From NCBI GenBank assembly GCA_045594545.1, contig JAZNYQ010000070.1, positions 1 to 33,489 on the forward strand: a stretch of 33,489 nt of DNA, written 5' to 3'. Below are positions 8,930 through 15,153 of the stretch, in pieces. Below the pieces are notes generated by a model. It made no database searches and was not told the origin of the DNA. It worked only from the letters and a program-made list of their open reading frames with translations. This DNA is from CAKSHC01 sp045594545 (GTDB lineage: Bacteria > Bacillota > Clostridia > Oscillospirales > UMGS1783). Each line of letters opens with the position of its first letter. The first letter of the stretch is position 1. The translations under genes were made by a program, and so were the position numbers.

Positions 8930-8958
8930 TTGCATTTTTGGCTCATATGTAGTATAAT
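8930..8958 (+). promoter_or_regulatory. Sigma-A promoter of the G5/3D gene
   Basis: TTGCAT (8930-8935), 17-base spacer, TATAAT (8953-8958, perfect -10). Transcription would start near 8965, which rules out the upstream in-frame ATG at 8964 and supports the ATG at 8982. Confidence 0.8.
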
Positions 8959-8981
8959 ACGGTATGAAAGGAGGACAATGC

Positions 8982-10154
8982 ATGGAACAAGAACATATTG
9001 ACGATATTATCATGGATATACAAATACAAGAAGAATCCATTCCCGCACAAGAGGAGACCCCAGTCGAAGAACCGACGGAAGAGATCGCCCCCGAACCCTT
9101 GGATGAACAAGCGGAGGAAACCGAGCCGACTGACGAGGCAGAGGAAACCGAGGTTGAACCGACGGAAGAGGCCCCCAAGGCGGCATGGCTTTCCTTTTTT
9201 ACACGCAATCATATTTGGATGCTTACCATCGGACTGACCGCGCTTTTGATTGCGGCCTGTACCCTTACCCTCCGATGCTATCGTATCACGATGAACAATC
9301 AACAATGGTTGCGCTTTTCCTTTTCGGGTAATGTTGAGCGTGTGGTAAGAAACAGCGGCGTGGACATCAAGGACAATTATGTGATCGAGGTGGACTATCC
9401 TTCCCCTCTCGCCCCGATGGTGACGGTGCATACCGATTTTGATGTCACCATGCAGGCCGACGGTGCCACACAGACCAAGCGTTTGGCTGCCGGTACCGAT
9501 CGGGCGGGCGTGCTGGCCGCTTTCGGCATTGTGATGGATGATGATGACCGTTTTTCCATGGCCGATGACGAAACATTACGGAAAGACTGCATGGTCACGG
9601 TCAACCGCGTTGAGGTCAAGACCGAGACTTATGAAGAAGCCATTGCCTGCCCCGTGCAGGATCTGACCCAACCCGAACTGGGTACCCAGACGCTGGCCAC
9701 CCCCGGCCGAGAAGGGTTACGGCGGGTAACGGGAATCCGTACCTATGTGGACGGGGTGATCACCGATGTGGTGGAACTGGAGAGCGAGATCCTTCGTCAT
9801 CCCACCACTACCGTACTCTACTCCGAACAACCCATCCCCGGCGCCGGCAACGGCAAACCGGAGGACTACTCCCGTATGCTGACCTGTCAGTCAACCGCCT
9901 ACTGCATCAAAGGCACAACCGCCAGCGGTAAAAAGACGCAAAAAGGGTATGTTGCGGTAGACCCCAGCGTCATTCCGTTGGGTACTTGGCTTTACATTGA
10001 AAGCCTGACCCCCGGCATGGAAGACTACGGCTACTGCATTGCCGCCGATACGGGCGGTGCCATTGTGGGAAATATGGTGGACGTCTATTTCTACACCGAA
10101 GATGAATGTCGGGTATGGGGACGGCGCAATATCAACGTTTATGTATTAGGCTAA
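8982..10154 (+). CDS. Membrane-anchored G5/3D-domain cell-wall protein (YabE/Rpf-like)
   Basis: Likely peptidoglycan-active protein of 390 residues. The start at 8982 has AAAGGAGG 7 bases upstream. Layout: an acidic, Pro/Glu-rich cytoplasmic N terminus (about 1-70, repeated EEPTEE/EETE), a membrane helix (about 77-98), a DUF348-like segment with LAAGTDRAGVLAAFGI, a G5-like domain (about 200-285, VNRVEVKTETYEEAIACP) and a C-terminal 3D domain (about 300-390) with its three aspartates (VAVDPSVIPLG, AADTGG, NMVDVYF). The 3D domain is the fold of lytic transglycosylase MltA and of YabE/YocH. Substrate cleavage is inferred from the family. It has its own promoter and terminator and no co-transcribed partner. 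Confidence 0.88.
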   Translation: MEQEHIDDIIMDIQIQEESIPAQEETPVEEPTEEIAPEPLDEQAEETEPTDEAEETEVEPTEEAPKAAWLSFFTRNHIWMLTIGLTALLIAACTLTLRCYRITMNNQQWLRFSFSGNVERVVRNSGVDIKDNYVIEVDYPSPLAPMVTVHTDFDVTMQADGATQTKRLAAGTDRAGVLAAFGIVMDDDDRFSMADDETLRKDCMVTVNRVEVKTETYEEAIACPVQDLTQPELGTQTLATPGREGLRRVTGIRTYVDGVITDVVELESEILRHPTTTVLYSEQPIPGAGNGKPEDYSRMLTCQSTAYCIKGTTASGKKTQKGYVAVDPSVIPLGTWLYIESLTPGMEDYGYCIAADTGGAIVGNMVDVYFYTEDECRVWGRRNINVYVLG

Positions 10155-10170
10155 TCCCCCTATACGGATT

Positions 10171-10205
10171 AAGCCCCCTCGGATGAGGGGGCTTTCTTTT
10201 TTAAA
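10171..10205 (+). terminator. Intrinsic terminator after the G5/3D gene
   Basis: 10-bp stem AAGCCCCCTC (10171-10180) with GAGGGGGCTT (10185-10194), GGAT loop, then TTCTTTTTT. It separates the plus-strand unit from the convergent non-coding RNA. Confidence 0.92.
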
Positions 10206-10258
10206 AATGAGGGATTCCTGTTCTCTCCCTCCGACTCGCCAAAGGGAGGCAGAGCGGT
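10205..10258. repeat. Possible short interspersed inverted repeat
   Basis: CTCCCT (10225-10230) pairs with AGGGAG (10243-10248), with further flanking complementarity (TCT/AGA). The sequence style (CCCTCC...CGCCAAAGGGAGG) resembles dispersed intergenic repeats of gut Oscillospiraceae, but only one copy occurs in this window. Confidence 0.3.
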
Positions 10259-10266
10259 TTATTATA

Positions 10267-10299
10267 TAAGAAAACGGAGCGACAAACTCGTCGCTCCGT
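10267..10299 (-). terminator. Intrinsic terminator of the candidate ncRNA
   Basis: Perfect 10-bp stem ACGGAGCGAC/GTCGCTCCGT (10299-10290 with 10283-10274) around GAGTTT, followed on the minus strand by TTTTCTTATATAAT. It ends the minus-strand unit. Confidence 0.88.
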
Positions 10300-10411
10300 A
10301 TTATTATTTCATTACTACTTGAAGACAAATTCCTCACTTGAAATCAAATGGCTTTGTGTGCCTTTCACACCGGTCATATATACATGAAAGAACTTCTATA
10401 ATCTGTTCGGT

Positions 10412-10423
10412 GGACCGTACCTC
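10412..10423 (-). repeat. GAGGTACGGTCC element, copy A
   Basis: Minus-strand GAGGTACGGTCC preceded by ACGAAA, in the loop of the stem 10439-10432/10402-10395. Followed by ACCGAACAG. Confidence 0.85.
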
Positions 10424-10571
10424 TTTCGTAAATTTTAGATACCCTATATTGCTATGATAGCTGCGGCCTTCCGTGTCTTTCACCCACGCGATCCGACCGC
10501 TCTCGGTATTTCCGATTCCGATAGAACACGATTTGATTTAATTATGGGACCTTGCCCGATCTTACTTCATG

Positions 10572-10583
10572 GGACCGTACCTC
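10572..10583 (-). repeat. GAGGTACGGTCC element, copy B
   Basis: Exact copy, preceded by ACAAA, in the loop of ATCTTA/TAAGAT. Followed by CATGAAG. A partial fourth copy (AAGGTCCCAT) begins shortly downstream near 10552. Confidence 0.85.
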
Positions 10584-10635
10584 TTTGTTAAGATAAAGAT
10601 CCGTGGCTTATTCAGCCGAATGTTACTGCTTCATT

Positions 10636-10647
10636 GGACCGTACCTC
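10636..10647 (-). repeat. GAGGTACGGTCC element, copy C
   Basis: Exact copy, preceded by CGAAAC, enclosed by AGTGTTG/TAACATT. Followed by AATGAAGCAG. Copies B and C match over 19 bases with one mismatch. Confidence 0.85.
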
Positions 10648-10798
10648 GTTTCGAGATCTCCTTAGGGTTTCTTCAACACTTTCTTTCTCGTGGCGAGCCC
10701 GTGGGCTCCAACACTGGTACCGCTTCTCGGTTTCCTCATTTTCGCCACCTCTTTCTTTAGGTGTTATTTTTCTTTTCTTACTCTCTCTTTCTGGTTTT

Positions 10799-10860
10799 AT
10801 TATAACCGAGGTTTTGGTATTTGTCAATACTATTTTTGTAATTTTTTATAATTTTTTTCA
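10799..10860 (-). promoter_or_regulatory. Perfect consensus promoter with A/T-rich UP-like element
   Basis: TTGACA (10827-10822), 17 bases, TATAAT (10804-10799) on the minus strand, with an A-tract-rich segment directly upstream (10860-10831). This is the best promoter in the window and drives the candidate ncRNA. Confidence 0.93.
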
Positions 10861-10900
10861 ACTTTTCATTCTTTTATCGTGTGTTATTTTTTAAACAAAG

Positions 10901-10927
10901 AAAAAAGCCTGAGTTTTCAGGCTTTTT
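10901..10927 (-). terminator. Intrinsic terminator after the metallophosphoesterase gene
   Basis: 11-bp stem AAAAAGCCTGA (10902-10912) with TCAGGCTTTTT (10917-10927), overlapping the stop codon; the minus strand ends in a T run. It insulates the ncRNA promoter from upstream transcription. Confidence 0.9.
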
Positions 10928-11615
10928 AGTCAACAAGGACAGGGTTGAATTGTATCACGTCGGCGGATATCAGCTGATAGGACACGCCGTCTTTCACGCC
11001 TTCAAAGGCACGGCCCTTTCCGCCGGCGTGCAGATGGCCGTAATAGCATTTTTTTATGCCGTAACGGGAGAGCACATCGGAAAACAGCGTACAAGAACTC
11101 ATCGGCGACAAGGGCGGGTAATGCATAAATACAACAGGTTCTCCGCCGGTCTGCACCGCTTCCTTGCAACTGGCCTCCAAACGCATGACCTCGCGGCGCA
11201 GCAATTTATTATCCTGTGCCGAGTCCCCGAAGATGTTCCAACCTCGACTGCCGCACACCGTTTTATCCCCCACGGGATAGGCATTATTAAACAGGAAATC
11301 TATGGTAGACAGGTCATGTTCTTCCAATAGCGCATGCAGTTTCTTTAGCGTGCTCCACCAATAGTCGTGATTGCCTTTCATGAGCAATTTTTTGCCGGGA
11401 AGACGATTGAGGAATTGCAGATCGGGCAAGGCTTCCTCGCTCGTCATGCCCCAAGACACATCGCCGGCGATGACTACCGTATCGGAATCGGTGATGCCGG
11501 CACGCCAGTTATTTTCCAATTTTTCTACCGCATTCTCCCATCGGGCGCCAAAGATATCCATCGGCTTATTTACGCCCAAAGACAAATGCAGATCGGCAAT
11601 TGCAAAAAGTGACAT
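10926..11615 (-). CDS. Calcineurin-like metallophosphoesterase
   Basis: Predicted metal-dependent phosphohydrolase of 229 residues, close to the COG1768 type. I start at the ATG at 11613-11615 (MSLFAIADLHLS) with AGGTG 7 bases upstream rather than 12 codons earlier, because family members begin just before the DxH motif. The dimetal-site motifs are in order: DLHLS (about 8-12), GDVSW (about 51-55), GNHDYWW (about 81-87), the His of MHYPP, and GHLH near residue 200. It is soluble, with no signal peptide. Substrate unknown. It is a single-gene unit: a terminator follows, and it is divergent from the DUF1540 gene across 62 bases. Confidence 0.9.
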   Translation of the reverse strand: MSLFAIADLHLSLGVNKPMDIFGARWENAVEKLENNWRAGITDSDTVVIAGDVSWGMTSEEALPDLQFLNRLPGKKLLMKGNHDYWWSTLKKLHALLEEHDLSTIDFLFNNAYPVGDKTVCGSRGWNIFGDSAQDNKLLRREVMRLEASCKEAVQTGGEPVVFMHYPPLSPMSSCTLFSDVLSRYGIKKCYYGHLHAGGKGRAFEGVKDGVSYQLISADVIQFNPVLVD

Positions 11616-11677
11616 AATTTCACCTGTATGTTTCCCCCATCTTTCGCTCATACTATAGGCGAAAGGATGTGTGATAT

Positions 11678-11839
11678 ATGAGTTGTGATAAACCCAATTC
11701 CGGCGTTTCCTGTGAAGTAGCCAACTGCCAGTTCCACGACGGCAAAAATCATTGCACCGCTTCCAAGATCAACGTCGGCCCCGGCTACGCATTTTCCAGC
11801 GCAGACACCGTTTGCGCCACCTTTAAGCCGGGCAAATAA
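11678..11839 (+). CDS. DUF1540 small cysteine-rich protein
   Basis: A 53-residue protein opening MSCDKPNSGVSCEV. AAGGA lies about 10 bases before the ATG. The conserved pattern of DUF1540 is visible: C12-x4-C17-x8-C26, then a GPGYAF turn and TVCATF with C46 near the end; C3 is extra. The four spaced cysteines suggest a small metal-bound or disulfide fold; the function of this family is not established. The gene is isolated between the divergent phosphoesterase and convergent thrC, with a strong shared terminator. Confidence 0.88.
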   Translation: MSCDKPNSGVSCEVANCQFHDGKNHCTASKINVGPGYAFSSADTVCATFKPGK

Positions 11840-11868
11840 AAAGAGGGGCTAAGCCCCTCTTTTTATTT
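11838..11868. terminator. Bidirectional terminator between DUF1540 gene and thrC
   Basis: 12-bp perfect stem AAAAAGAGGGGC (11838-11849) with GCCCCTCTTTTT (11853-11864), TAA loop. A and T runs on both sides let it serve both convergent genes. Confidence 0.93.
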
Positions 11869-13329
11869 TACAAAATTCAGGAGCCGGTCGGCCATTTCGG
11901 TGCGGTCGATCACCTGCGGGAAGCGAACTTCCATACTCTTCAAATTTCCCAAAGAAGCAGGGCAGGCTACGCCGTAGCCCTTTTCCAGACGTTCCAGATT
12001 GACAAACTCGTCGGCATCGGGCGTTTCTCCTAAGGCACGCAAGACACTCGAAGCAAACTTAAAAGGCGATGCCGTAGACGCTACCAGCATGGGATTCTTG
12101 CCGTCGGACTTACGGCAGGCGCCGATGGCCACGGCGGTATGGGTATCGCAGACATACCCGTCTTTCTCCCACGTATCTTTGATCACGGCACAGGTGCCGT
12201 CCTCGTCAATGCTGTCCCCGATAAAGAGTTTGGACAACTTCGCAAAGGCTTTCTCGGAAATGGCATAGGTGCCGAAGTCCTTGAGTTCCGCCATCAGATC
12301 AGCGACCGCCTGACAGTTGCCGTCATAGAGATACCACAGCATACGCTCCAAGTTTGAGGAGATCAGAATATCCATCGAGGGAGAGATGGTGGCGTGGAAT
12401 TCACGGTTTTTATTATAGATACCGGTATTGATAAATTCGGTCAGCACATCGTTGGCATTGGAGGCACAAACAAACTTTTCAATGGGCAATCCCATGCGAG
12501 AGGCCATATACGCCGCCAAAATGTTACCGAAGTTGCCGGTAGGCACACACACGTCGATCTTATCGCCCATCTGAATGTGACCGCTCGCAACCAGCTTCAG
12601 ATAGCCATGGATATAATAGACGATCTGAGGCAGCAGGCGACCGAAGTTGATGGAGTTAGCACTGGAGAGGAAGCACTTCTTCTCGTCGAGCATGGCGCGC
12701 ATCTGCTCATCGGCAAAGATGGTTTTAACACCGCTCTGGGCATCGTCAAAATTACCGATAATACCGCAGGAGGCTACGTTATTCCCCTTTTGGGTGATCA
12801 TCTGCAATTTCTGCATATCGCTCACGCCGTCGCTGGGATAGAACACCAAAATTTTTGTGCTTTCAGCATCGCAGAAGCCTTCCAGCGCCGCCTTGCCCGT
12901 ATCGCCCGAGGTGGCCACCAGAATGACCGCCGTACGCTCTTCTTTTTGCTTTTTAAGAGAAACGGAAAGCAGGTGCGGCAACATTTGAAGCGCCATATCC
13001 TTAAAGGCACAAGTGGGGCCGTGCCACAGTTCCAGAATATGCTTACCCGATTGGAGGGTATGGATGGGCGCAGGGTCTTCGCCGCCGAATTTGGCTGCCG
13101 TATAGGCGTTATTTACGCAAAAGGAGATCTCCTCATCGGTAAAGTCAGACAGATACAGACGCAATACCTTTTCGGCCGTTTCCTTATACGACAAACCAAG
13201 CAGGCTGCTCATATCACAGGTCGGTATCCGTTCGGGTACATACAAGCCGCCGTCGGGCGCCAAACCCCGCAGGATAGCCGCGCTGGCCGAAACGGCAGGA
13301 CTGTTCCCTCTTGTGCTGATAAAATTCAT
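11863..13329 (-). CDS. thrC: Threonine synthase
   Basis: PLP enzyme converting O-phosphohomoserine to threonine, the last step of threonine synthesis. The 488 residues match the longer class of ThrC. Visible features: N-terminal STRG and APDGGLYVP, the PLP-binding lysine in TCAFKDMALQ (about Lys110), the phosphate-binding SGDTGKAAL and the later VPTGNFGN segment. The start has GAGGTG about 8 bases upstream, overlapping the stop of the M19 dipeptidase gene, so the two are co-transcribed. The other threonine genes (hom, thrB) are not in the window. A terminator shared with the DUF1540 gene follows. Confidence 0.97.
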   Translation of the reverse strand: MNFISTRGNSPAVSASAAILRGLAPDGGLYVPERIPTCDMSSLLGLSYKETAEKVLRLYLSDFTDEEISFCVNNAYTAAKFGGEDPAPIHTLQSGKHILELWHGPTCAFKDMALQMLPHLLSVSLKKQKEERTAVILVATSGDTGKAALEGFCDAESTKILVFYPSDGVSDMQKLQMITQKGNNVASCGIIGNFDDAQSGVKTIFADEQMRAMLDEKKCFLSSANSINFGRLLPQIVYYIHGYLKLVASGHIQMGDKIDVCVPTGNFGNILAAYMASRMGLPIEKFVCASNANDVLTEFINTGIYNKNREFHATISPSMDILISSNLERMLWYLYDGNCQAVADLMAELKDFGTYAISEKAFAKLSKLFIGDSIDEDGTCAVIKDTWEKDGYVCDTHTAVAIGACRKSDGKNPMLVASTASPFKFASSVLRALGETPDADEFVNLERLEKGYGVACPASLGNLKSMEVRFPQVIDRTEMADRLLNFVK

Positions 13330-13335
13330 TGTGTT

Positions 13336-14220
13336 TCACCTCAGATAGTTTTTCATATATTCCATAGCATTATTAAAAAATACTTGGTTAGCAAATGTTT
13401 CCCCAAACTCCTGCACCAGTTTTTCATGCAGTTTTGGCAGATCCTGCACCCCGCTCACACCGTCGGGCAGGGACGATACGCCGTCAAAATCGCACCCTAA
13501 CGCCAGAGGGCAATCCTTCATCGCCTGGATATGCGGCAGGATATCCTCGCCCACAAAGGGCGGATACAGATTGATGCCGATCAGCCCCAGTTTCCTGCGG
13601 GCCTGCGGCGTTAAATTGCGCACATGATCGCACACCTCAAAGGCGTTGGAATGGGACGCGATCATAGGACCTTGATAGTACTCGGTAATCTCCTCAAAAC
13701 TCTGCCGATTGGCATGGGACAGATCGACGATCATCCCCAGATCGGCCATACAATCGAGCGCCGCACGACCAAACGCGGTGAGTCCTCCGTCATCGGGTAC
13801 GCCGCAAGCCAATTCATTGGGCCCGTTCCATGTGACGGTAACGATGCGCACGCCCATCTCATGCAAAACCTTAATATTTTCAATTTTGCCGTCGAATGCG
13901 CCGCCGCCCTCAATACCCAAAATAGCCGCTACACGGCCGCCGTCATGCGCCGCCACGATTTCATCATAGGTACAACAAAGAGCGATGCGGTCGGCATTCT
14001 GCGCAATTTCTCGCTTAAAATTGTCAATGACGCGGCAGGCATTGTCAAAGCGGGTGCCACCTTGCAAGGTATCGGGGGTCCAGACGGCAAATACCTGCGC
14101 TGCTTTTTGGTAGCGACAGAGCCGATTTAAATCGATATGTAAATGATTCCTGCCTAAGCGACAATTTTGCACCACCAGTTCATGGGCGGTGTCGCAATGC
14201 AGGTCAAAGAGTGAAAGCAT
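13336..14220 (-). CDS. Membrane dipeptidase, peptidase family M19
   Basis: Zinc-dependent dipeptidase (renal dipeptidase family), 294 residues from the ATG at 14218-14220. The first metal motif FDLHCDT follows at once, as is usual in the family. Others in order: GIEGGGAFDG with the bridging glutamate, VTWNGPNELACG, VDLSHAN, ASHSNAFEVCDHVRNLT and GCDFDGV. An in-frame ATG five codons upstream (14235) would overlap yraN further; neither start has a strong ribosome binding site, so the start is uncertain. It overlaps the end of yraN by 17 bases and is followed 6 bases later by thrC. A cytoplasmic role is likely because no signal peptide is seen. Confidence 0.93.
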   Translation of the reverse strand: MLSLFDLHCDTAHELVVQNCRLGRNHLHIDLNRLCRYQKAAQVFAVWTPDTLQGGTRFDNACRVIDNFKREIAQNADRIALCCTYDEIVAAHDGGRVAAILGIEGGGAFDGKIENIKVLHEMGVRIVTVTWNGPNELACGVPDDGGLTAFGRAALDCMADLGMIVDLSHANRQSFEEITEYYQGPMIASHSNAFEVCDHVRNLTPQARRKLGLIGINLYPPFVGEDILPHIQAMKDCPLALGCDFDGVSSLPDGVSGVQDLPKLHEKLVQEFGETFANQVFFNNAMEYMKNYLR

Positions 14221-14560
14221 TTTGGATCCATTCATGATGGGTTATCGTGCCTCCCATGGCCGTGATGGCCACCACATCAAAGCGGGGCTGGCGGGTTGAG
14301 GGATGCTGTTGCAGATAGCACAGGGCTGTATGAATGATGCGTTGTTGTTTTTGACGGGTCACCGCCTCGACCGGCCGATACAGCGCCGCGCCGTCGCGCA
14401 ACTTGACCTCGCAAAAAACGATGTATTCCTCATTCTCGGCAATCAGATCGATCTCACCGCCGCGCACCGTGTAGTTTCGCATGACGATGCGATAGCCTTG
14501 CTTTTCCATAAGTTTGGCGGCATAGGTTTCCCCGCCGTCACCGATTTTTCTTCGATTCAT
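14204..14560 (-). CDS. yraN: YraN/UPF0102 nuclease-fold protein
   Basis: Small 118-residue protein of the UPF0102 family with a restriction-endonuclease-like fold. The core motif is intact: GEIDLIAENEEYIVFCEVKLR (about 34-54), with the D and ExK residues expected of the metal site. Its ATG overlaps the rnhB stop by four bases, and rnhB-yraN adjacency is common across bacteria. The biological role is not settled; a role in DNA processing is suggested only by the fold. Confidence 0.93.
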   Translation of the reverse strand: MNRRKIGDGGETYAAKLMEKQGYRIVMRNYTVRGGEIDLIAENEEYIVFCEVKLRDGAALYRPVEAVTRQKQQRIIHTALCYLQQHPSTRQPRFDVVAITAMGGTITHHEWIQNAFTL

Positions 14561-15153
14561 AGGATCTTCTTAAGAAAACTCATGCGGTAGATCTCATTGG
14601 GACCGTATTGCCGCACAAGCGCCATATGCTCGGCGGTCGGGTACCCCTTGTGTTTGCCCAGATTGTATTGAGGATAGGCCAGCGCATACTCACCCATCAG
14701 CCGATCTCTGGTCACCTTCGCCAAAATCGATGCCGCGGCGATGGACAGGCTTTTGCTGTCCCCCTTGACCACCGTAACATTCGGGTATTCTATGCCTTTA
14801 TTGCAATTTCCGTCGATCAGCAACAAGTCGGGCGCCACGCCCATCGCCGCCACTGCGCGGTTCATGGCCAGCATGGTAGCATTGAGAATATTGATCTCGT
14901 CGATCTCGACAGGAGAGGCCAAACCGACACCCCACGCCACCGCCTTTTCGACAATCACATCATAGAGGGCCTCCCGCTTCTTCTCCGAGAGTTTTTTGGA
15001 ATCGTTAATCCCTAAATCTTCCAACCCCTCGGGCAGAATGACGGCACCGGCACAGACCGGCCCGCACAACGGTCCCCGTCCGGCTTCATCGACGCCGGCT
15101 ATGACCGTGTAGCCATTGGCTTTATATTCGGTTTCGATTGAAAAATCAGCCAT
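14557..15153 (-). CDS. rnhB: Ribonuclease HII
   Basis: RNase HII nicks RNA in RNA-DNA hybrids and at single ribonucleotides. I use the ATG at 15151-15153 (MADFSIETEY), which has GAGGT 8 bases upstream inside the end of rbgA; the longer frame opens with a TTG. The protein is 198 residues. Active-site motif GVDEAGRGPLCGPVCAGA has the first Asp-Glu pair (about 22-23); NDSKKLSEKKRE and the LLIDGN aspartate follow. It overlaps rbgA by eight bases and yraN by four. Confidence 0.96.
   Translation of the reverse strand: MADFSIETEYKANGYTVIAGVDEAGRGPLCGPVCAGAVILPEGLEDLGINDSKKLSEKKREALYDVIVEKAVAWGVGLASPVEIDEINILNATMLAMNRAVAAMGVAPDLLLIDGNCNKGIEYPNVTVVKGDSKSLSIAAASILAKVTRDRLMGEYALAYPQYNLGKHKGYPTAEHMALVRQYGPNEIYRMSFLKKIL

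Larger units (their letters stand above)
10268..10792 (-). ncRNA. Candidate large structured non-coding RNA (about 525 nt), unrecognised
   Basis: The unit starts about 7 bases after a perfect promoter (10827-10799) and ends at an intrinsic terminator (10299-10267). No convincing protein gene lies inside on either strand. Self-complementary stems on the minus-strand RNA include GTGGCGA/TCGCCAC (10748-10742 with 10696-10690) enclosing small hairpins, AGTGTTG/TAACATT (10680-10674 with 10625-10619), ATCTTA/TAAGAT (10594-10589 with 10564-10559), GCGGTC/GGCCGC (10500-10495 with 10468-10463) enclosing CGTG/CACG, TCTAaAAT/ATTaTAGA (10439-10432 with 10402-10395) and GTGTG/CACAC (10370-10356). GAGGTACGGTCC occurs three times. 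Hallmarks of RNase P RNA, tmRNA, 6S and SRP RNA were not found. Large ornate families (ROOL, OLE, GOLLD) cannot be excluded by eye. Confidence 0.72.

Noticed and set aside
10412..10647. Three repeats as a CRISPR array
   Set aside because: The 12-mer spacing is 64 and 160 bases, with no uniform repeat or spacer length and no cas genes.
10268..10792. The region as RNase P RNA or tmRNA
   Set aside because: GAGGTACGGTCC vaguely recalls the RNase P GAGGAAAGTCC segment, but the other universal RNase P cores and the tmRNA tag frame and tRNA-like ends are absent, and the element occurs three times.
10634..10894. Plus-strand 86-codon frame in the ncRNA region
   Set aside because: It is antisense to the promoter and structured RNA, has no ribosome binding site, and is low-complexity Ser/Phe/Leu sequence at its end.
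11616..11677. Promoter for the DUF1540 gene (TACTAT near 11651)
   Set aside because: Only four of six -10 bases match and no acceptable -35 is found 16-18 bases upstream.
12394..13500. Long plus-strand frame opposite thrC
   Set aside because: Shadow of the thrC/M19 coding strand; no ribosome binding site, no recognisable domain, and it crosses the boundary of two real genes.
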